In this document: piece by piece, positions 30,301-38,804 of the stretch
Layout of the letters: the number at the start of each line of letters is the position of its first letter
Position numbering within the stretch: position 1 is the stretch's first letter
Source of the DNA: Bedellia somnulentella
Taxonomy: Eukaryota > Arthropoda > Insecta > Lepidoptera > Bedelliidae
Direction: 5' to 3'
Length of the DNA stretch: 64,000 nucleotides
NCBI GenBank assembly: GCA_963576735.1
Contig: OY755171.1
Coordinates: 17,918,001 to 17,982,000 of the forward strand
Made by a program: the position numbers and the translations under genes
The notes under the pieces: model-generated
Databases searched by the model: none
What the model was told of the DNA's origin: nothing
Seen by the model: the letters and a program-made list of their open reading frames with translations, nothing else

Positions 30301-33300
30301 CAGATGAGTCAACCTTCAAAAAGGATGGCTACATGAACATGCATAACTTACATGAATGGCATGTAGAGAACCCGCATTTGATGAGGCAAGACCGGTCCCA
30401 GTACCGATTTAAAATAAACATGTGGACCAGAATTTTGAACGGACAAATAGTTGGTCCTTTTGAGCTGCCCGAATTGCTAAATGGTGATGTCTACCTGGAC
30501 TTTCTACAAAACCAAGTACCGAATTTACTTGAAGACGTACCACTAAACATTTTGAGAGATACGTGGTTCCAACAAGATGGGTGCCCAGCGCATTATGCTC
30601 GTGCTGTTCGAGAACATTTGGATGAAGAGTTCCCCGAAAGATGGATCGGACGGGCTGGTACAATCGCATGGCCAGCCCGGTCACCGGACTTGAATCCATT
30701 AGACTTTTTTTACTGGGGAGCGGTAAAAGAAAAAGTTTATTCAAAATCAATAGAAAACATAGTTGAGCTGCGGCAGAGATTAGAAGAAGCAGCTCAATTT
30801 GTAAACAATGGACGATTCGCTCGACTAATTACAAGTTTTTTTTTACGAAGATGTCGGGCTTGTATTGCAGCTGAAGGAAGGCAATTCGAACATTTATTGT
30901 AGATTTTAACAATAATGGTTAAAACAAATACATAGTACTAGTGTTAAAATTATTGTTGTTTCATTTGAAAGCAAATCCTTTTCAAAAAAATGTGTTGATT
31001 TAAATAAGAAAAAATAATTCCAAACTAGGAGTTTTACAAAAACATTAAAAAATACTCAGATTCCAGCAATCAAATCAAATCAAAATCATTTATTTCGGAT
31101 TATTCATCCATATAGTTGTTAGTAATTACAAAAACTTAAATACCTATGTTAGTAACAAAAATAACATTTAACATTAAAATTAAACACATAGACATAATTG
31201 TACTGCTCTGGATAATACTACCGACAACTGGCGGTGTGCAGTCTTACCCAGTGCCGGAGCAGTGGGGAGTCCCACCTGTCACTCAACACACGCAGAATAC
31301 TGTTGGAGCTCGAACGAACGCGCTGAAGCATGGAGGCCGTACGGCTTCTTATTATGGCGTAAAAATAGCTGGTCCTAGCCTCCGCGAACATAGCTGATGC
31401 GCTACAAAATCTTACTTACTTATCTGACCAAGTGTCATACCATTCTGTAATCTTTATTAAGAGGGCCAACTTTTAGCGTTACTTGCCAGACTTGCGTAGT
31501 ACATTTTTTTTCAGTACAGTTGGTTAAATCTGAGCAAATTGGTAATTTTTTACTTTGTTTTTTTAAAAACTTCTAATTTTCATCCGCACTGGAGCAGTTT
31601 GTTTTAACCCTATACTTGACATTGTGAACTTAAATGCACAAAACATTCTGAAGAAAAAATTGGGCTAACATTATTATGCAGTCGTTTATTTTCGCACGAA
31701 ATTGTAGTTTCCGAACGCTCCTCTGTGTCAGAAAAAAATATTATGTCCGTCTCGCTCACGCTTTGTCAGTGGTGATCAAAATGGCGAACTGTCCGGCTGC
31801 TCCCACGCACTTCAAGGTAAATATCGATTTTTATCCAGATTTATCTTACTTATTCGATTTAAAATGGCCTATTTTTACATTCAACAAACCATAGCCTATT
31901 GTTGTGTAGAAATATTTTTGTGAAATATGCTTTCAATTTGTCAGAATTTAGAAGTTTTTTATAGTGTGCATTTAAATACACACCGCTTGATGCTATGCGA
32001 TTGACACATTATTTGCTACGTGTATTAAAATGCACACTGCCTTATCTACAGTGATGCCCCGTTTTTAAGTTATGTATCTTTGAATGCACACTGCCTTACT
32101 TATGGGGTACAACATTTACCTAATAATGTATCCAATAATGCACATTGCCAGCAACACGACCGCTTATTTGTTATAGTAAACTAACTATAGTAAACCCTAA
32201 AAGTGACATACCTAAAGCCTAACACCACAACGCAATTACAATTCACCCAACCCACATCGCTTAGCTTGCACTGCTTTCTTTTCAGACTACAAGATCTCAA
32301 AAAATACTTGCTTTGGTGCCCAAGTCCGGAGCTAAATCAGATGAAAGCTCCAGCGAATCTTCGGAAGATGAAGTCAAAAGGTGTATGACGCGTCCCTATG
32401 CCTCAGACGAGAGTTCCCCGGTGCGATCATTGGCGTCTTCCGTAGAAAACATAAACATCTCCGATAGTGATGACGGTGAGTATCGAGAAGTTTACACCAT
32501 TGCTGCCATCCACGAAGAGCCGTTGTTGCGACAAGCACAACCTATCTTACGTCCGAAAAATGTGATGGATTCTACTCCAAACTCACCCTCACCATCCGTG
32601 TACATCCCACCGTCACCGTCCGTGGATTCAAACTGCAGCCCTGCACCTGCAGCAGAAACTACTACGCCTCTTCGTGTTGGTCGTTCTAAGAAATCCCGGC
32701 TGATCGTAAAGAAAACTATCTTGAAACTGACCAAATTGTTTCCAAAATGGACAAAAGTGAAGTTGATTGGAACAGCAGAAATAGAAGACACATTGTTTGA
32801 ATATACTGATGTCGAGAAGTCACCGCTTGATTACTTCAAATTATTCATTTCGGGTGACATCGTGGATTTGATTGTGCACCATACTAACCTCTATTCAGTG
32901 CAGAAAAAGGGCTCTTCTATAAATGTCACCAAAGACGAAATAAGAGATTTCCTGGCGATCAATATTCTCATGGGCGTAGTAGATATGCCGGCATATACTG
33001 ATTACTGGTCTAATGATTTCAAGTATAGAAAAATTGCTGACGTGATGACGCTAAAAAGATTTCTGGCTATTCGTCGCTACATACATTTCAATGACAACAT
33101 GAAAGATGATGGCGATAGATATTTCAAAATACGGCCATTAGTGGAAAAACTCCGTCGGAACTGCGCAGCCAATATTCCTGAAGGGAAACGTTTCAGCATA
33201 GATGAGATAATGGTGCCTTACAAAGGCACCAGAGCCGGCAGTCGAAAACAGTATGTCCGCAACAAGCCCAAAAAATGGGGTTCCAAGATATTTGTTCGGG

Positions 33301-36300
33301 CTTCACCATCTGGTCTTGTCTATGATTTCATCATTTATGGAGGGGACGACACTTTCCGACACCATACTTGTACTACAAAAGAAAAAAGTATGGGTCTTGG
33401 CGCTAAAGTAGTAATTGCCTTAGCTAAATCCATAAAGCAAAAACCATGCTCGGTGCTGTACTTTGACAATTTTTTTACGTCCGTTGAGTTGCTGCATCAT
33501 CTACGGAATGAGTATGGGATATTCTCGCTGGGAACTGTCAGGGCAAATCGTCTCCGAGGGGCAGAAAAGAAACTGCCATCTGACAAAGAATTGAAGAAGA
33601 AAGGACGGGGAGCCTTTGCACAAGTTGCGTCCAACGAACACAATATCACTGTAGTAAAGTGGTTTGACAATAAGTTTGTCTTAGCTGCAAGTACTTATGT
33701 CGATGCCCACCCAGTGCAGAATATAATGCGCTATAAGAAAGAAGAAAAGAAGAAGGGGCTAGTCTCATGCCCGAATATAATAAAGCACTACAATGCAAAC
33801 ATGGGTGGGGTTGATTTGGCCGATATGCTGGTGGCTTTGTACCGGACCGATTTGAAAGGTCATCGTTGGTATTTACCACTATTCTCGCAGCTTCTGGACA
33901 TTGCTGTAAACAATGCCTGGTTGCTGTACCGCCGTGAAAATAGTGGTAAACAAAAACTGATGCCTCTCAAAAAGTTTCGCGTTGCGCTGTTTAGACAACT
34001 GTGTTGTTTTGAGAGGAGTTCACATGATCTACAACCGGGTTCTTTACCTAAAACTGTAAAAAAAGTAAAGAAGCCGGTTGCAGAAAGGCCTGATGATGCT
34101 ACTCGCTATGATCTCGTGGCACATGTTCCTACTTTTACAACCAAAGGCAGGTGTCGGAACTGTACAAAAAACCAAACAAAACATTTTTGCCAAAAATGTA
34201 ATGCAAGGCTATGTTTAGTTGAAGGCCGAAATTGTTTTGTAGATTTCCATACCAAGTAAATTATTTAAGACTGATTATTTTTTAACTCTACGACTGAATT
34301 ATGTGAGAAAACGGATCTCAAATAAAAGATAGCTTAAATAGTAGGTACGTAGTTTCAAAGAATTTATATGGTGTTACCATACTTACTTATACTTATAAGT
34401 TCCTAAAAGATCTCAAGACCATTTTGTATGTTTAGTGATAAGTTTAAAACCTTTTATATGAAACTATGTGATAGCTTTTTGTTAATAAATGTTTTGATTT
34501 TATGCATAGGAGATATGGCAGTGTGCATTTAAAGACACTTGCTCTTATAATAGTTATGTTATTGTTACCCTGGCACTGTGAACTTAAATACACATATAAT
34601 ATCCTGAAAACTGAAATTCAGAGATTTTTTATTTAATTTTTCCTTACTTCCAAATAGTCCACTTATTATAAAAAAAAGGCAAAATCTATTTTTTTTTACC
34701 ATAGTAATCTCTGCCAAGTATAGGGTTAAAGTTTTGATGTCAATAAACAGAGGCACTATTCAGGGTCACATAACAAAAAAAAATTATTAGAAAATCTAAA
34801 GATTTGTTCTAGAATTTCTGTTTTTTTTATAAATGCCCACAATTTTTTAAACACGCAAGTAAGATTTTTTTTATATTTTTCTGATAACTGGTGTGAGTTG
34901 CCTTGCCATCCGGTTCCGGCTTGACGTCGACTTTTGGGACACCCTGTATATTAGCTACAGTTTTCTTTATTGATTAAATTGATATAATTATACATATAAT
35001 GCATTTGAAAAAAATAGTTATATTATAGATGATCATATATCTTACAAACTCAAAGCCAAGCAAAGTAGAATGGAGTAGGTTGTTTTCAATAAGGGCAAGT
35101 TTTTTGATCCGTGGTTAACTCAACAATTTGTTAAATATCGTAACTATTAGTTAGATATCAGCAAAATGCATTTTTTGACCCGTGGTTAGAGTAACTAATG
35201 GTCAAATATCGAACCAAAATGGATTTACGATTTGACTACTGGTTAGAAAAAAATGCATTTTGCTGATATTTAACTAATAGTTACGATATTTAACAAATTG
35301 TTGAGTTAACCACGGATCAAAAAACTGGCCCTAAGTCAACCAAAGGTGAATCAAAATAAATTTCAAACTTTTTTTATTTTAAAGCATCTGCTGAAAATAT
35401 TCATTCTTACATTTCTTTTTAATATCCTTATATATTAAACGAGAGAGGGTGGATTTTGTGAACCATATATCTTACAAACAAGCCAAGCAAAGTAGAATGG
35501 AGTAGGTTGTTTTCAATAAGTCAACCAAAGGTGAATCAAAATAAATTTCAAACTTTGTTTATTTTAAAGCATCTGCTGAAAATATTCATTCTTACATTTC
35601 TTTTTAATATCCTTATATATTCAACGAGAGAGGGTGGATTTTGTGAACCAGCCTGTGTCGCGATGCTAAGAGCTAGAAAATTGGTTTAGGTATCAAATTG
35701 AAGGTCTCCAACTGAAGTTTTACCGAAAACTCATACATTTTCCAATTTAGCAATATATAAATTGACAAAATTGGCCCATAGACTTTGCTAGAGTAAAAGC
35801 AAGTGCAAATGTGTCAGTCACGAGATTGAATTGATTCACTCGCGAGCAATTTTCAATTTTGGATTTAATCCGGATGCAAAAAAATGTAGTCCATGCGGAC
35901 GTACTCGCGGGCAAAAAGCTAGTAGTTTGTTAAATTCAAAGGAATTACAAAAAAAATAAATCAAGTAACTTTACTTACTGCTTTAAGTTATAAACCGTAA
36001 TTCTATTTCCAACAGGACTAATAACACAGTTCCCATCATTACTGAATACTATATCACCGCGGCGGTAGACTGTTCCAAGTAAATTCTGAAACTGAAACGG
36101 AAAAATATGTGAGGTCTAATGTGTTAAGTCATATGAAAACAAATATCGAGCAAAAAACATCTGTATTTAAAATATTAATGAAAATTTTAATTGAATTATC
36201 TCTTAGACTGGAATGTGGAATAATATGAATAGAATATTCTGTTTGAACATGATGAAATTAAGGAGGGTAAAATATATTTAATATTAATTATTAACCAGCA

Positions 36301-36968
36301 CAAGAGCACAAATTTTACATACATACATATACTCACGTCTATAAATCCCTAGAAGGGGTAGCCAGAGCTAACAAATTAGAAATTCCTCAGCCACTTTTGG
36401 AAGTTGCGAGGAGAAAAGATGGTAAAGGTTGAGACTTTACTTATTGTATTGTGAACGGGTATGTTTTCCGCAAGTCGACTTCTGCTAAGCGCCTTTACTT
36501 ATTTACCAACCACATTTTTTTTTCAATCAACCTCACTCAATTTCCAAAAGTGGATGAAGACTGGGTACTTCTTCTAGGGATTAATAAGCGTGGGATTTTA
36601 TTATATTATAGGGATTAATATTTAACACTGAACTTAACAATCAATTTATTAATAAAATTTAGGGTTTTTTCAAGTTTGGAATAACGTACATGAACCATCT
36701 ATTAAAAAAATACCTCAAACATGCCAAAAAAGTTTACTAAATTTGAGGTTAACTAAGTTTTCGGTAAAATAAAAAGACCATTGTTTTAACTGATAAGAAA
36801 GATGTATATTAACTGCACGTAGATAGAATCGTGAGCAAGCTAATCTTAATAATTCTATTACAATAACTCAGCTTCATATATCTACATAAACCATGCAATG
36901 AAATATTCGCAACATAAAAACTGTGGAATAACAAAGTGATTAAAAGTTACCTTGTAATTAAACTTCAT
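13330..36968 (-). CDS. PWP2: PWP2, periodic tryptophan protein 2 (SSU processome WD40 protein), complete
   Basis: Seventeen coding exons in consistent phase give 917 aa (human PWP2 is 919). Exons, in transcript order: 36968-36951, 36091-35979, 28601-28507, 28239-28111, 27270-26834, 26694-26520, 25997-25830, 23467-23215, 22837-22690, 20921-20730, 20242-20097, 19747-19600, 18668-18525, 18097-17988, 17551-17403, 16099-15892, 13450-13330. All junctions are GT/AG. The start is 'MKFNYK', then '[17 protein letters not shown]'. WD40 repeats follow, including '[18 protein letters not shown]', '[15 protein letters not shown]' and '[12 protein letters not shown]'; exon 5 ends in an acidic linker. The last three exons form the helical C-terminal domain. 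The protein is a scaffold of the UTP-B complex that binds U3 snoRNP and pre-18S rRNA in the nucleolus. Intron 2 carries a 6-kb nested transposon. AATAAA lies at 13320-13325, just after the stop. Confidence 0.95.
13575..13960 (-). mobile_element. SINE2 copy, full length
   Basis: Same layout as 6368-6729: ATAAACATAAC tail repeats at the left, hairpin 'ATCCCCGAAGGGGTTGGCAG', two CACGTG boxes, and the tRNA-like head at the right ('CCCACTGGGCTATCACGG' on the plus strand). It lies just beyond the upstream (intron) side of PWP2 exon 17. Confidence 0.8.
14205..14437 (+). mobile_element. SINE1 copy
   Basis: 'GCTGAGTAGTGTAGCCTTAG' head, 'GTATTGGGGCTTTTTTAGCG', 'AAAAGTGGCTGAGGAACTTC' and a decayed tail hairpin with TATGTATATATG. 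It lies in PWP2 intron 16. Confidence 0.7.
14438..15200. other. PWP2 intron 16, unique part
   Basis: AT-rich sequence with no recognised exon, RNA gene or repeat. Confidence 0.5.
15203..15640 (-). mobile_element. RTE-type LINE 3' end
   Basis: Tail 'ACTCACGCCCATTATTCCCA', then the minus-strand C-terminal coding region, with the complement of 'CCAAACCACCTCAACATTCC' as in the 1612-2166 copy. Frames are broken and the 5' part is missing. Confidence 0.7.
16205..16362 (+). mobile_element. SINE1 copy, head missing
   Basis: Starts near 'GAGGTTTTTGAGCGATGCG' and continues through 'GGAGATTCATCGCCAACAAT' to the tail hairpin and GTATATG. It is followed at once by a second copy. Confidence 0.65.
16365..16615 (+). 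mobile_element. SINE1 copy, full length
   Basis: Head 'GCCGTGTAGTGTCGGCTTAA', 'GATGTGGTTGGAGACCC', 'AAAAGTGGCTGAGGAATTTC', tail with TATGTATGTATATG. Confidence 0.75.
16620..16735 (-). repeat. Copy of an unnamed dispersed repeat
   Basis: 'ACCGAAGGGCTCGACCTAGC' and 'GGGTTGGCAGACTAACTACT' recur at about 27715-27845 and 44570-44660. The orientation and full extent of the family are unclear. Confidence 0.5.
17219..17281 (-). pseudogene. Partial duplicate of PWP2 exon 15 (donor end)
   Basis: 63 bp repeat 17399-17461, the 3' half of PWP2 exon 15 with its GTAAGT donor, with two mismatches. The upstream half of the exon and the acceptor are absent, so it cannot act as an exon. A shorter, more decayed third copy is visible at about 17097-17135. 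The pieces lie downstream of the real exon, inside intron 15. Confidence 0.75.
17328..17351. repeat. GATA microsatellite
   Basis: Five tandem TAGA units within PWP2 intron 15. Confidence 0.8.
18148..18242 (+). mobile_element. SINE1 fragment (head)
   Basis: 'TGTGTAGTGTCGGCTTAGAA' to 'GATGCGGTTGGAGACC' with an internal deletion, followed by a second short head-like piece to about 18320. It lies in PWP2 intron 13. Confidence 0.65.
19125..19203 (-). pseudogene. Partial duplicate of PWP2 exon 13
   Basis: About 79 bp resemble 18589-18671, the 5' half of PWP2 exon 13, and keep the CAG acceptor. The minus strand reads '[18 protein letters not shown]' then reaches TGA where the real exon has '[13 protein letters not shown]'. 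One codon is deleted and there are further substitutions. It lies in intron 12, upstream of the real exon. Confidence 0.75.
21342..22613 (+). mobile_element. RNase-H-bearing LINE (I/LOA-like), 5' truncated, with target duplication
   Basis: Bounded by the exact 11-bp repeat ATACCTAAAGT (21331-21341 and 22614-22624) and ending in TAA repeats (22597-22617), the tail typical of I-type elements. It keeps the end of a reverse transcriptase ('[18 protein letters not shown]') and an ORF at 21694-22521. That ORF encodes an RNase H domain with all four acidic motifs ([28 protein letters not shown]), then a C-terminal region with 'AHVLQECTG'. At least one frameshift, near 21445, separates RT and RNase H. 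It lies in PWP2 intron 9. Confidence 0.85.
22915..22985 (-). mobile_element. SINE1 fragment (tail)
   Basis: Decayed CATACATACAC tail, 'GGCTATAAATCCC' hairpin and 'AGAAATTCTTTG'; a short remnant in PWP2 intron 8. Confidence 0.5.
23560..24520 (+). mobile_element. Likely LINE 3' region with CAGA repeats
   Basis: 'TCGTCCCAGCTTCGCACGGG' near 23580 and 'AATCCGTCGAGTAGTTTTCG', then a (GACA)9 run at 24356-24394 and 'AAAAATTTTACTGATTGCAT', are arranged like the 3' untranslated regions of insect RTE-type LINEs. No coding part is recognisable. It lies in PWP2 intron 7. Confidence 0.5.
24687..24752. repeat. Two-tier palindrome
   Basis: The outer arms CGGTGCTGACT and AGTCAGCACCG are perfect complements. 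Inside them GTTGTGA and TCACAAC pair as well, with 9/10-base internal loops and an 11-base terminal loop. It lies in PWP2 intron 7. Confidence 0.7.
25145..25460 (-). mobile_element. SINE2 copy, diverged
   Basis: Begins 'CATTCACGCCGTATATCCAC', includes 'GAACATCGTGACTGGTGTTC' and the tRNA-like head region near 25400-25450. Small deletions and a lost tail repeat show its age. It lies in PWP2 intron 7. Confidence 0.7.
27380..27610 (-). mobile_element. SINE1 copy, strongly diverged
   Basis: Reverse-oriented: 'CTATACTCACGGCCATAAAT', 'TTGGTGATGGGTTTTCGGCC', 'GTCTCCTCATACGA' and 'GAAATGAGATAGCC' match the family in order. Confidence 0.6.
27715..27845 (-). repeat. Copy of an unnamed dispersed repeat
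   Basis: 'GGGGCTCGAGTCTACCCTAT' and 'GGGTTGGCAGACTAACAACT' are shared with 16620-16735 and 44570-44660. Confidence 0.5.
29838..30902 (+). CDS. DD41D transposase (IS630-Tc1-mariner superfamily), intact
   Basis: A 354-aa reading frame without breaks. I chose the ATG at 29838 because its context GCCACCATGC is ideal and the family sequence ('[17 protein letters not shown]') begins there; an upstream ATG at 29724 would add 38 non-homologous residues. The N-terminus is a helix-turn-helix region of the type found next to insect DDE transposases. The catalytic triad is D156 (SDES), D247 (QQDG) and D289 (NPLD), with 41 residues between the second and third, so DD41D rather than DD34E. It would cut and paste the surrounding element through its long TIRs. 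Nothing in the sequence shows that it is expressed. Confidence 0.9.
   Translation: MPAYPTQEYANMHLIYGECRYNGNAAARLYRERYPNAARHPDHRVLANIHRLLSAEGRLPNQVHGEGRPNNPVEDVVLEAVKEDPSTSVRDIEISTGVPKSTADRILQKHDLHPCHVQRVQKLEPGDYQNRVNFCQTMLEKNREDPLFLTKILWSDESTFKKDGYMNMHNLHEWHVENPHLMRQDRSQYRFKINMWTRILNGQIVGPFELPELLNGDVYLDFLQNQVPNLLEDVPLNILRDTWFQQDGCPAHYARAVREHLDEEFPERWIGRAGTIAWPARSPDLNPLDFFYWGAVKEKVYSKSIENIVELRQRLEEAAQFVNNGRFARLITSFFLRRCRACIAAEGRQFEHLL
31069..31420 (-). mobile_element. Short LINE 3'-end insertion
   Basis: Interrupts the right TIR arm of the DD41D element: the left arm reads continuously where the right arm breaks between 'CCAGCAAT' and 'TATCTGACC'. On the minus strand it ends in TGATTTTGATTTGATTTG repeats, a tail style of some insect LINEs, preceded by a short reading frame of a kind that often ends LINE ORF2 copies ('[17 protein letters not shown]'). 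The clade is unknown. Confidence 0.6.
31608..34725 (+). mobile_element. piggyBac transposon, apparently complete
   Basis: 3118 bp flanked by TTAA on both sides (31604-31607, 34726-34729). Termini are CCCTATACTTG and its exact complement. Several copies of an 'AATGCACACTGCC'-like motif lie inside the left end (near 32030, 32090, 32140), with inverted ones at the right end (near 34515 and 34570); these probably bind transposase. It carries a full-length transposase gene. The other arm of the host DD41D element shows the matching uninterrupted site, with TTAA present. Confidence 0.92.
31781..34259 (+). CDS. piggyBac transposase, intact, probably spliced
   Basis: The long open frame (to 34259) has no ATG before residue 25, so a short first exon is needed. 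31781-31816 (ATG in context TCAAAATGG, 12 codons, donor AAG|GTAAAT) joins in phase to 32286 after TTTTCAG, giving 669 aa. The N-terminus is acidic and Ser-rich. The DDE core follows with D318 ([11 protein letters not shown]), D406 (YFDNFFTS) and D522 (GGVDLADM). The C-terminus is the family's cysteine-rich zinc-binding domain (CRNC...[11 protein letters not shown]). All features of an active TTAA-specific transposase are present. The intron is inferred from frame and splice signals only. Confidence 0.88.
35034..35650. repeat. Tandem duplication, one copy with a MITE, one empty
   Basis: A unit of about 187 bp starting 'CATATATCTTACAAAC' occurs at 35034-35463 (interrupted by a MITE at 35093-35331) and again at 35464-35650 without it. 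The empty copy reads 'TTCAATAAGTCAACC' across the insertion point. Confidence 0.85.
35093..35331. mobile_element. Harbinger-like MITE
   Basis: A 239-bp, nearly fully palindromic element. Terminal repeats are GGGCAAGTTTTTTGATCCGT and the complement of GGGCCAGTTTTTTGATCCGT. It is flanked by TAA (35090-35092 and 35332-35334), the TWA duplication typical of PIF/Harbinger. The empty site in the downstream duplicate confirms the boundaries. Confidence 0.8.
36318..36432 (-). mobile_element. SINE1 fragment (tail half)
   Basis: CATA repeats, the hairpin, and 'TTAGAAATTCCTCAGCCACT' to 'GATGGTAAAGGTTGAG'; the head is missing. It lies in PWP2 intron 1. Confidence 0.7.
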
Positions 36969-37501
36969 TTTTCGGTGTGAGTATAATTTTAATAAAGTGT
37001 AATCTTAGGGTTTATGTCATGCTTACAGAAAAAAATCATTAATTTTTGAAACCAATCCAATGTTTACTATTATTTTATTTTGACATTTCCAATTCCCACG
37101 TGCTTAGTGTTGTAAGCAAAGAAAATTATTCTAAAGTCAAATACTACTAATTACTACCATCCGTTTCAATATTTCATTCGTATTCCTTTCTCGGAGTTGT
37201 GACAGTATTACTCACACGATTAAAGAGCTTATTCCATTTGCCTGAATTCAGACGTCCGACAGCCACAGAATCTGAATTCAGACTAGTGGAATAACGTTCA
37301 GAACGCTAGGCTTCCGATAAAGAGACAAATTTCGGTTCCTAGCTCACTACATTTTTTGTAGCTCCGTCTCAGGAAGGTGGAATAACGTTCAGACGATTTA
37401 GTCGCCTCGCGCCCGCCCCCGCCACAGCGAGAGGACGTGCCAAAATTTTTCATGCCTATGATTGCAAATTACGTAAACAAAAAAAAGATAATAAAAGTTT
37501 T

Positions 37502-38420
37502 ATAGCAGATATACATATGCTCACGCCATTAATTCCAGGGGTAGTTAGGTAGGTAGGGGTTCCATTTCATAGGGGTAGGCGGATATGTATAATTATATTC
37601 TTACATACATACATATACTCACGCTATTATTTCCGTTTGGTGTAGGTAAATACGTTTTATCACATACATAACATATAACATAACATAAACGTTCACGCCT
37701 TTGTCACCTGGTGTTCAGAGTACCCACGTTTTGCATGGACAGTGTACTCACGTGATAGGGGGCAGGCCTATCGCCGTTTTGTACGAATACACTGTCACAT
37801 GACTAAGTACAACTCAGCCATGTGGGTTTCCTCACGATGTTTTTCCCTCACCGTTAACAACCATGATAAATTTACCACACATATGTCTTTAGAAAAGATA
37901 AATTGGTGTAGGCCCGACCCAGGATTTGAACACTAGTCGTTTGCACGATAACCGAGTGTTCTACCCACTGGGCTATCACGGTTGCTTATGCACGGTTTTA
38001 TCACATACATGCAAATTATATTATATTATATATACTCACGCCATTACTTCCCATCGGAGAAGGCAGATACGTTTAATTACATACATACGCGCATATACTC
38101 ACGCTTTTACTTCCGCTTGTGGTAAGCAGATAATTTTAATTGCATACATACATACTTAAACTCCCGCCATTTTTCCGTAAGGGGTAGGCAGATACGTATT
38201 GTTTCAAATATGCATACTTACACTCACGCCATCACTTCCCGTGGGGGTAGGCACAGGCGTATAATTACATACATGCATACATATACTCACGCCATTATTT
38301 CCCATTGGGGTAAGCAAATACGTTCAATCACATATATGCATACTTATACTAACGCCATTACCTCTCATTGGGGTAGGCTGAAACTATCGATCGCCACTTC
38401 GTACGACCCCGGCAAACTTT
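37502..38420 (-). repeat. Minisatellite of RTE-type LINE tails
   Basis: About eight to nine head-to-tail units of roughly 60-70 bp, each with 'TACTCACGCCATTA' , a CCC/GGG hairpin, 'GTAGGCAGATACG' and CATACATAC. Units begin near 37502, 37605, 38030, 38092, 38150, 38215, 38280 and 38340. The last unit runs on into a longer LINE tail ('GACTATCGATCG', 'CACTTCGTACG'). A SINE2 copy interrupts the array. Confidence 0.75.
37670..37995 (-). mobile_element. SINE2 copy with 15-bp target duplication
   Basis: Flanked by TTTTATCACATACAT at 37655-37669 and 37996-38010. Tail repeats ACATAACATAAC lie at the left and the tRNA-like head at the right; on the minus strand 'TAGCCCAGTGGGTAGAAC' (A-box) and 'GTTCAAATCC' (B-box) are clear. 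About 45 bp near the tail, including the hairpin, are deleted. Confidence 0.85.
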
Positions 38421-38804
38421 TTAATAAATATGCTTTTATTTTTAAGTCATATAGGAGTTCCCGCCTATTTAATATTTTGTGTGATATATGACGTAAAAAT
38501 ATTTGGAAATGGTTGTGTACATGAATAGGATATATGTAAGTATAGTAGCGAAAGAGATATATAGACGCAATGTGTCGTCGTTTATTGAATGAGAGTGGGA
38601 TAGTCCATAAGAGAGTTTGATAGAGAGCGTTTTAAAAAAAAGACGGGAGCAATTTCGTACGACCGCCCGCAAAAATCGCGCGCGCGAATGATTCAGAAAC
38701 TGAAATCGGTGTAGTGGAATAACAAGCGTCTGTGGCCTTCTGCGGCAGTGACTGTGAAGGACCTCCGATTTCAGCAACGATAAAAGTGTAATGGAATAAG
38801 CTCT

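Larger units (their letters stand above)
28872..34946 (+). mobile_element. DD41D Tc1/mariner-type transposon with about 500-bp inverted repeats, carrying a nested piggyBac
   Basis: The ends match for about 500 bp (28872-29370 against the complement of roughly 31002-34946, the right arm being interrupted). Termini are 'AGGATGTCCCAAAAGTCGAC' and its near complement, flanked by TA (28870-28871, 34947-34948). The unique centre holds an intact transposase gene (29838-30902). The right arm has two later insertions: a LINE 3' piece (about 31069-31420) and a piggyBac (31608-34725). Without the piggyBac and one TTAA copy it measures about 2.95 kb. It sits in PWP2 intron 2. Confidence 0.9.
37224..38804. 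mobile_element. TIR DNA transposon between PWP2 and the V-ATPase gene
   Basis: Perfect 15-bp inverted ends AGAGCTTATTCCATT (37224-37238) and AATGGAATAAGCTCT (38790-38804), each flanked by TAA. No transposase was seen. The interior holds a SINE2 copy and a long array of LINE-tail hairpins. The TAA duplication suggests PIF/Harbinger, but the short TIR leaves this uncertain. Confidence 0.55.

Noticed and set aside
31676..31780. Upstream extension of the piggyBac first exon
   Set aside because: An in-frame ATG at 31676 would add 35 residues unlike the family; the ATG at 31781 has the better context.
32492..32791. 99-codon minus-strand frame
   Set aside because: Antisense shadow of the piggyBac transposase.
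37502..38420. CRISPR-like array of regularly spaced repeats
   Set aside because: The repeats are LINE tails with variable spacing in a eukaryotic genome; there are no spacers of constant length and no cas genes.
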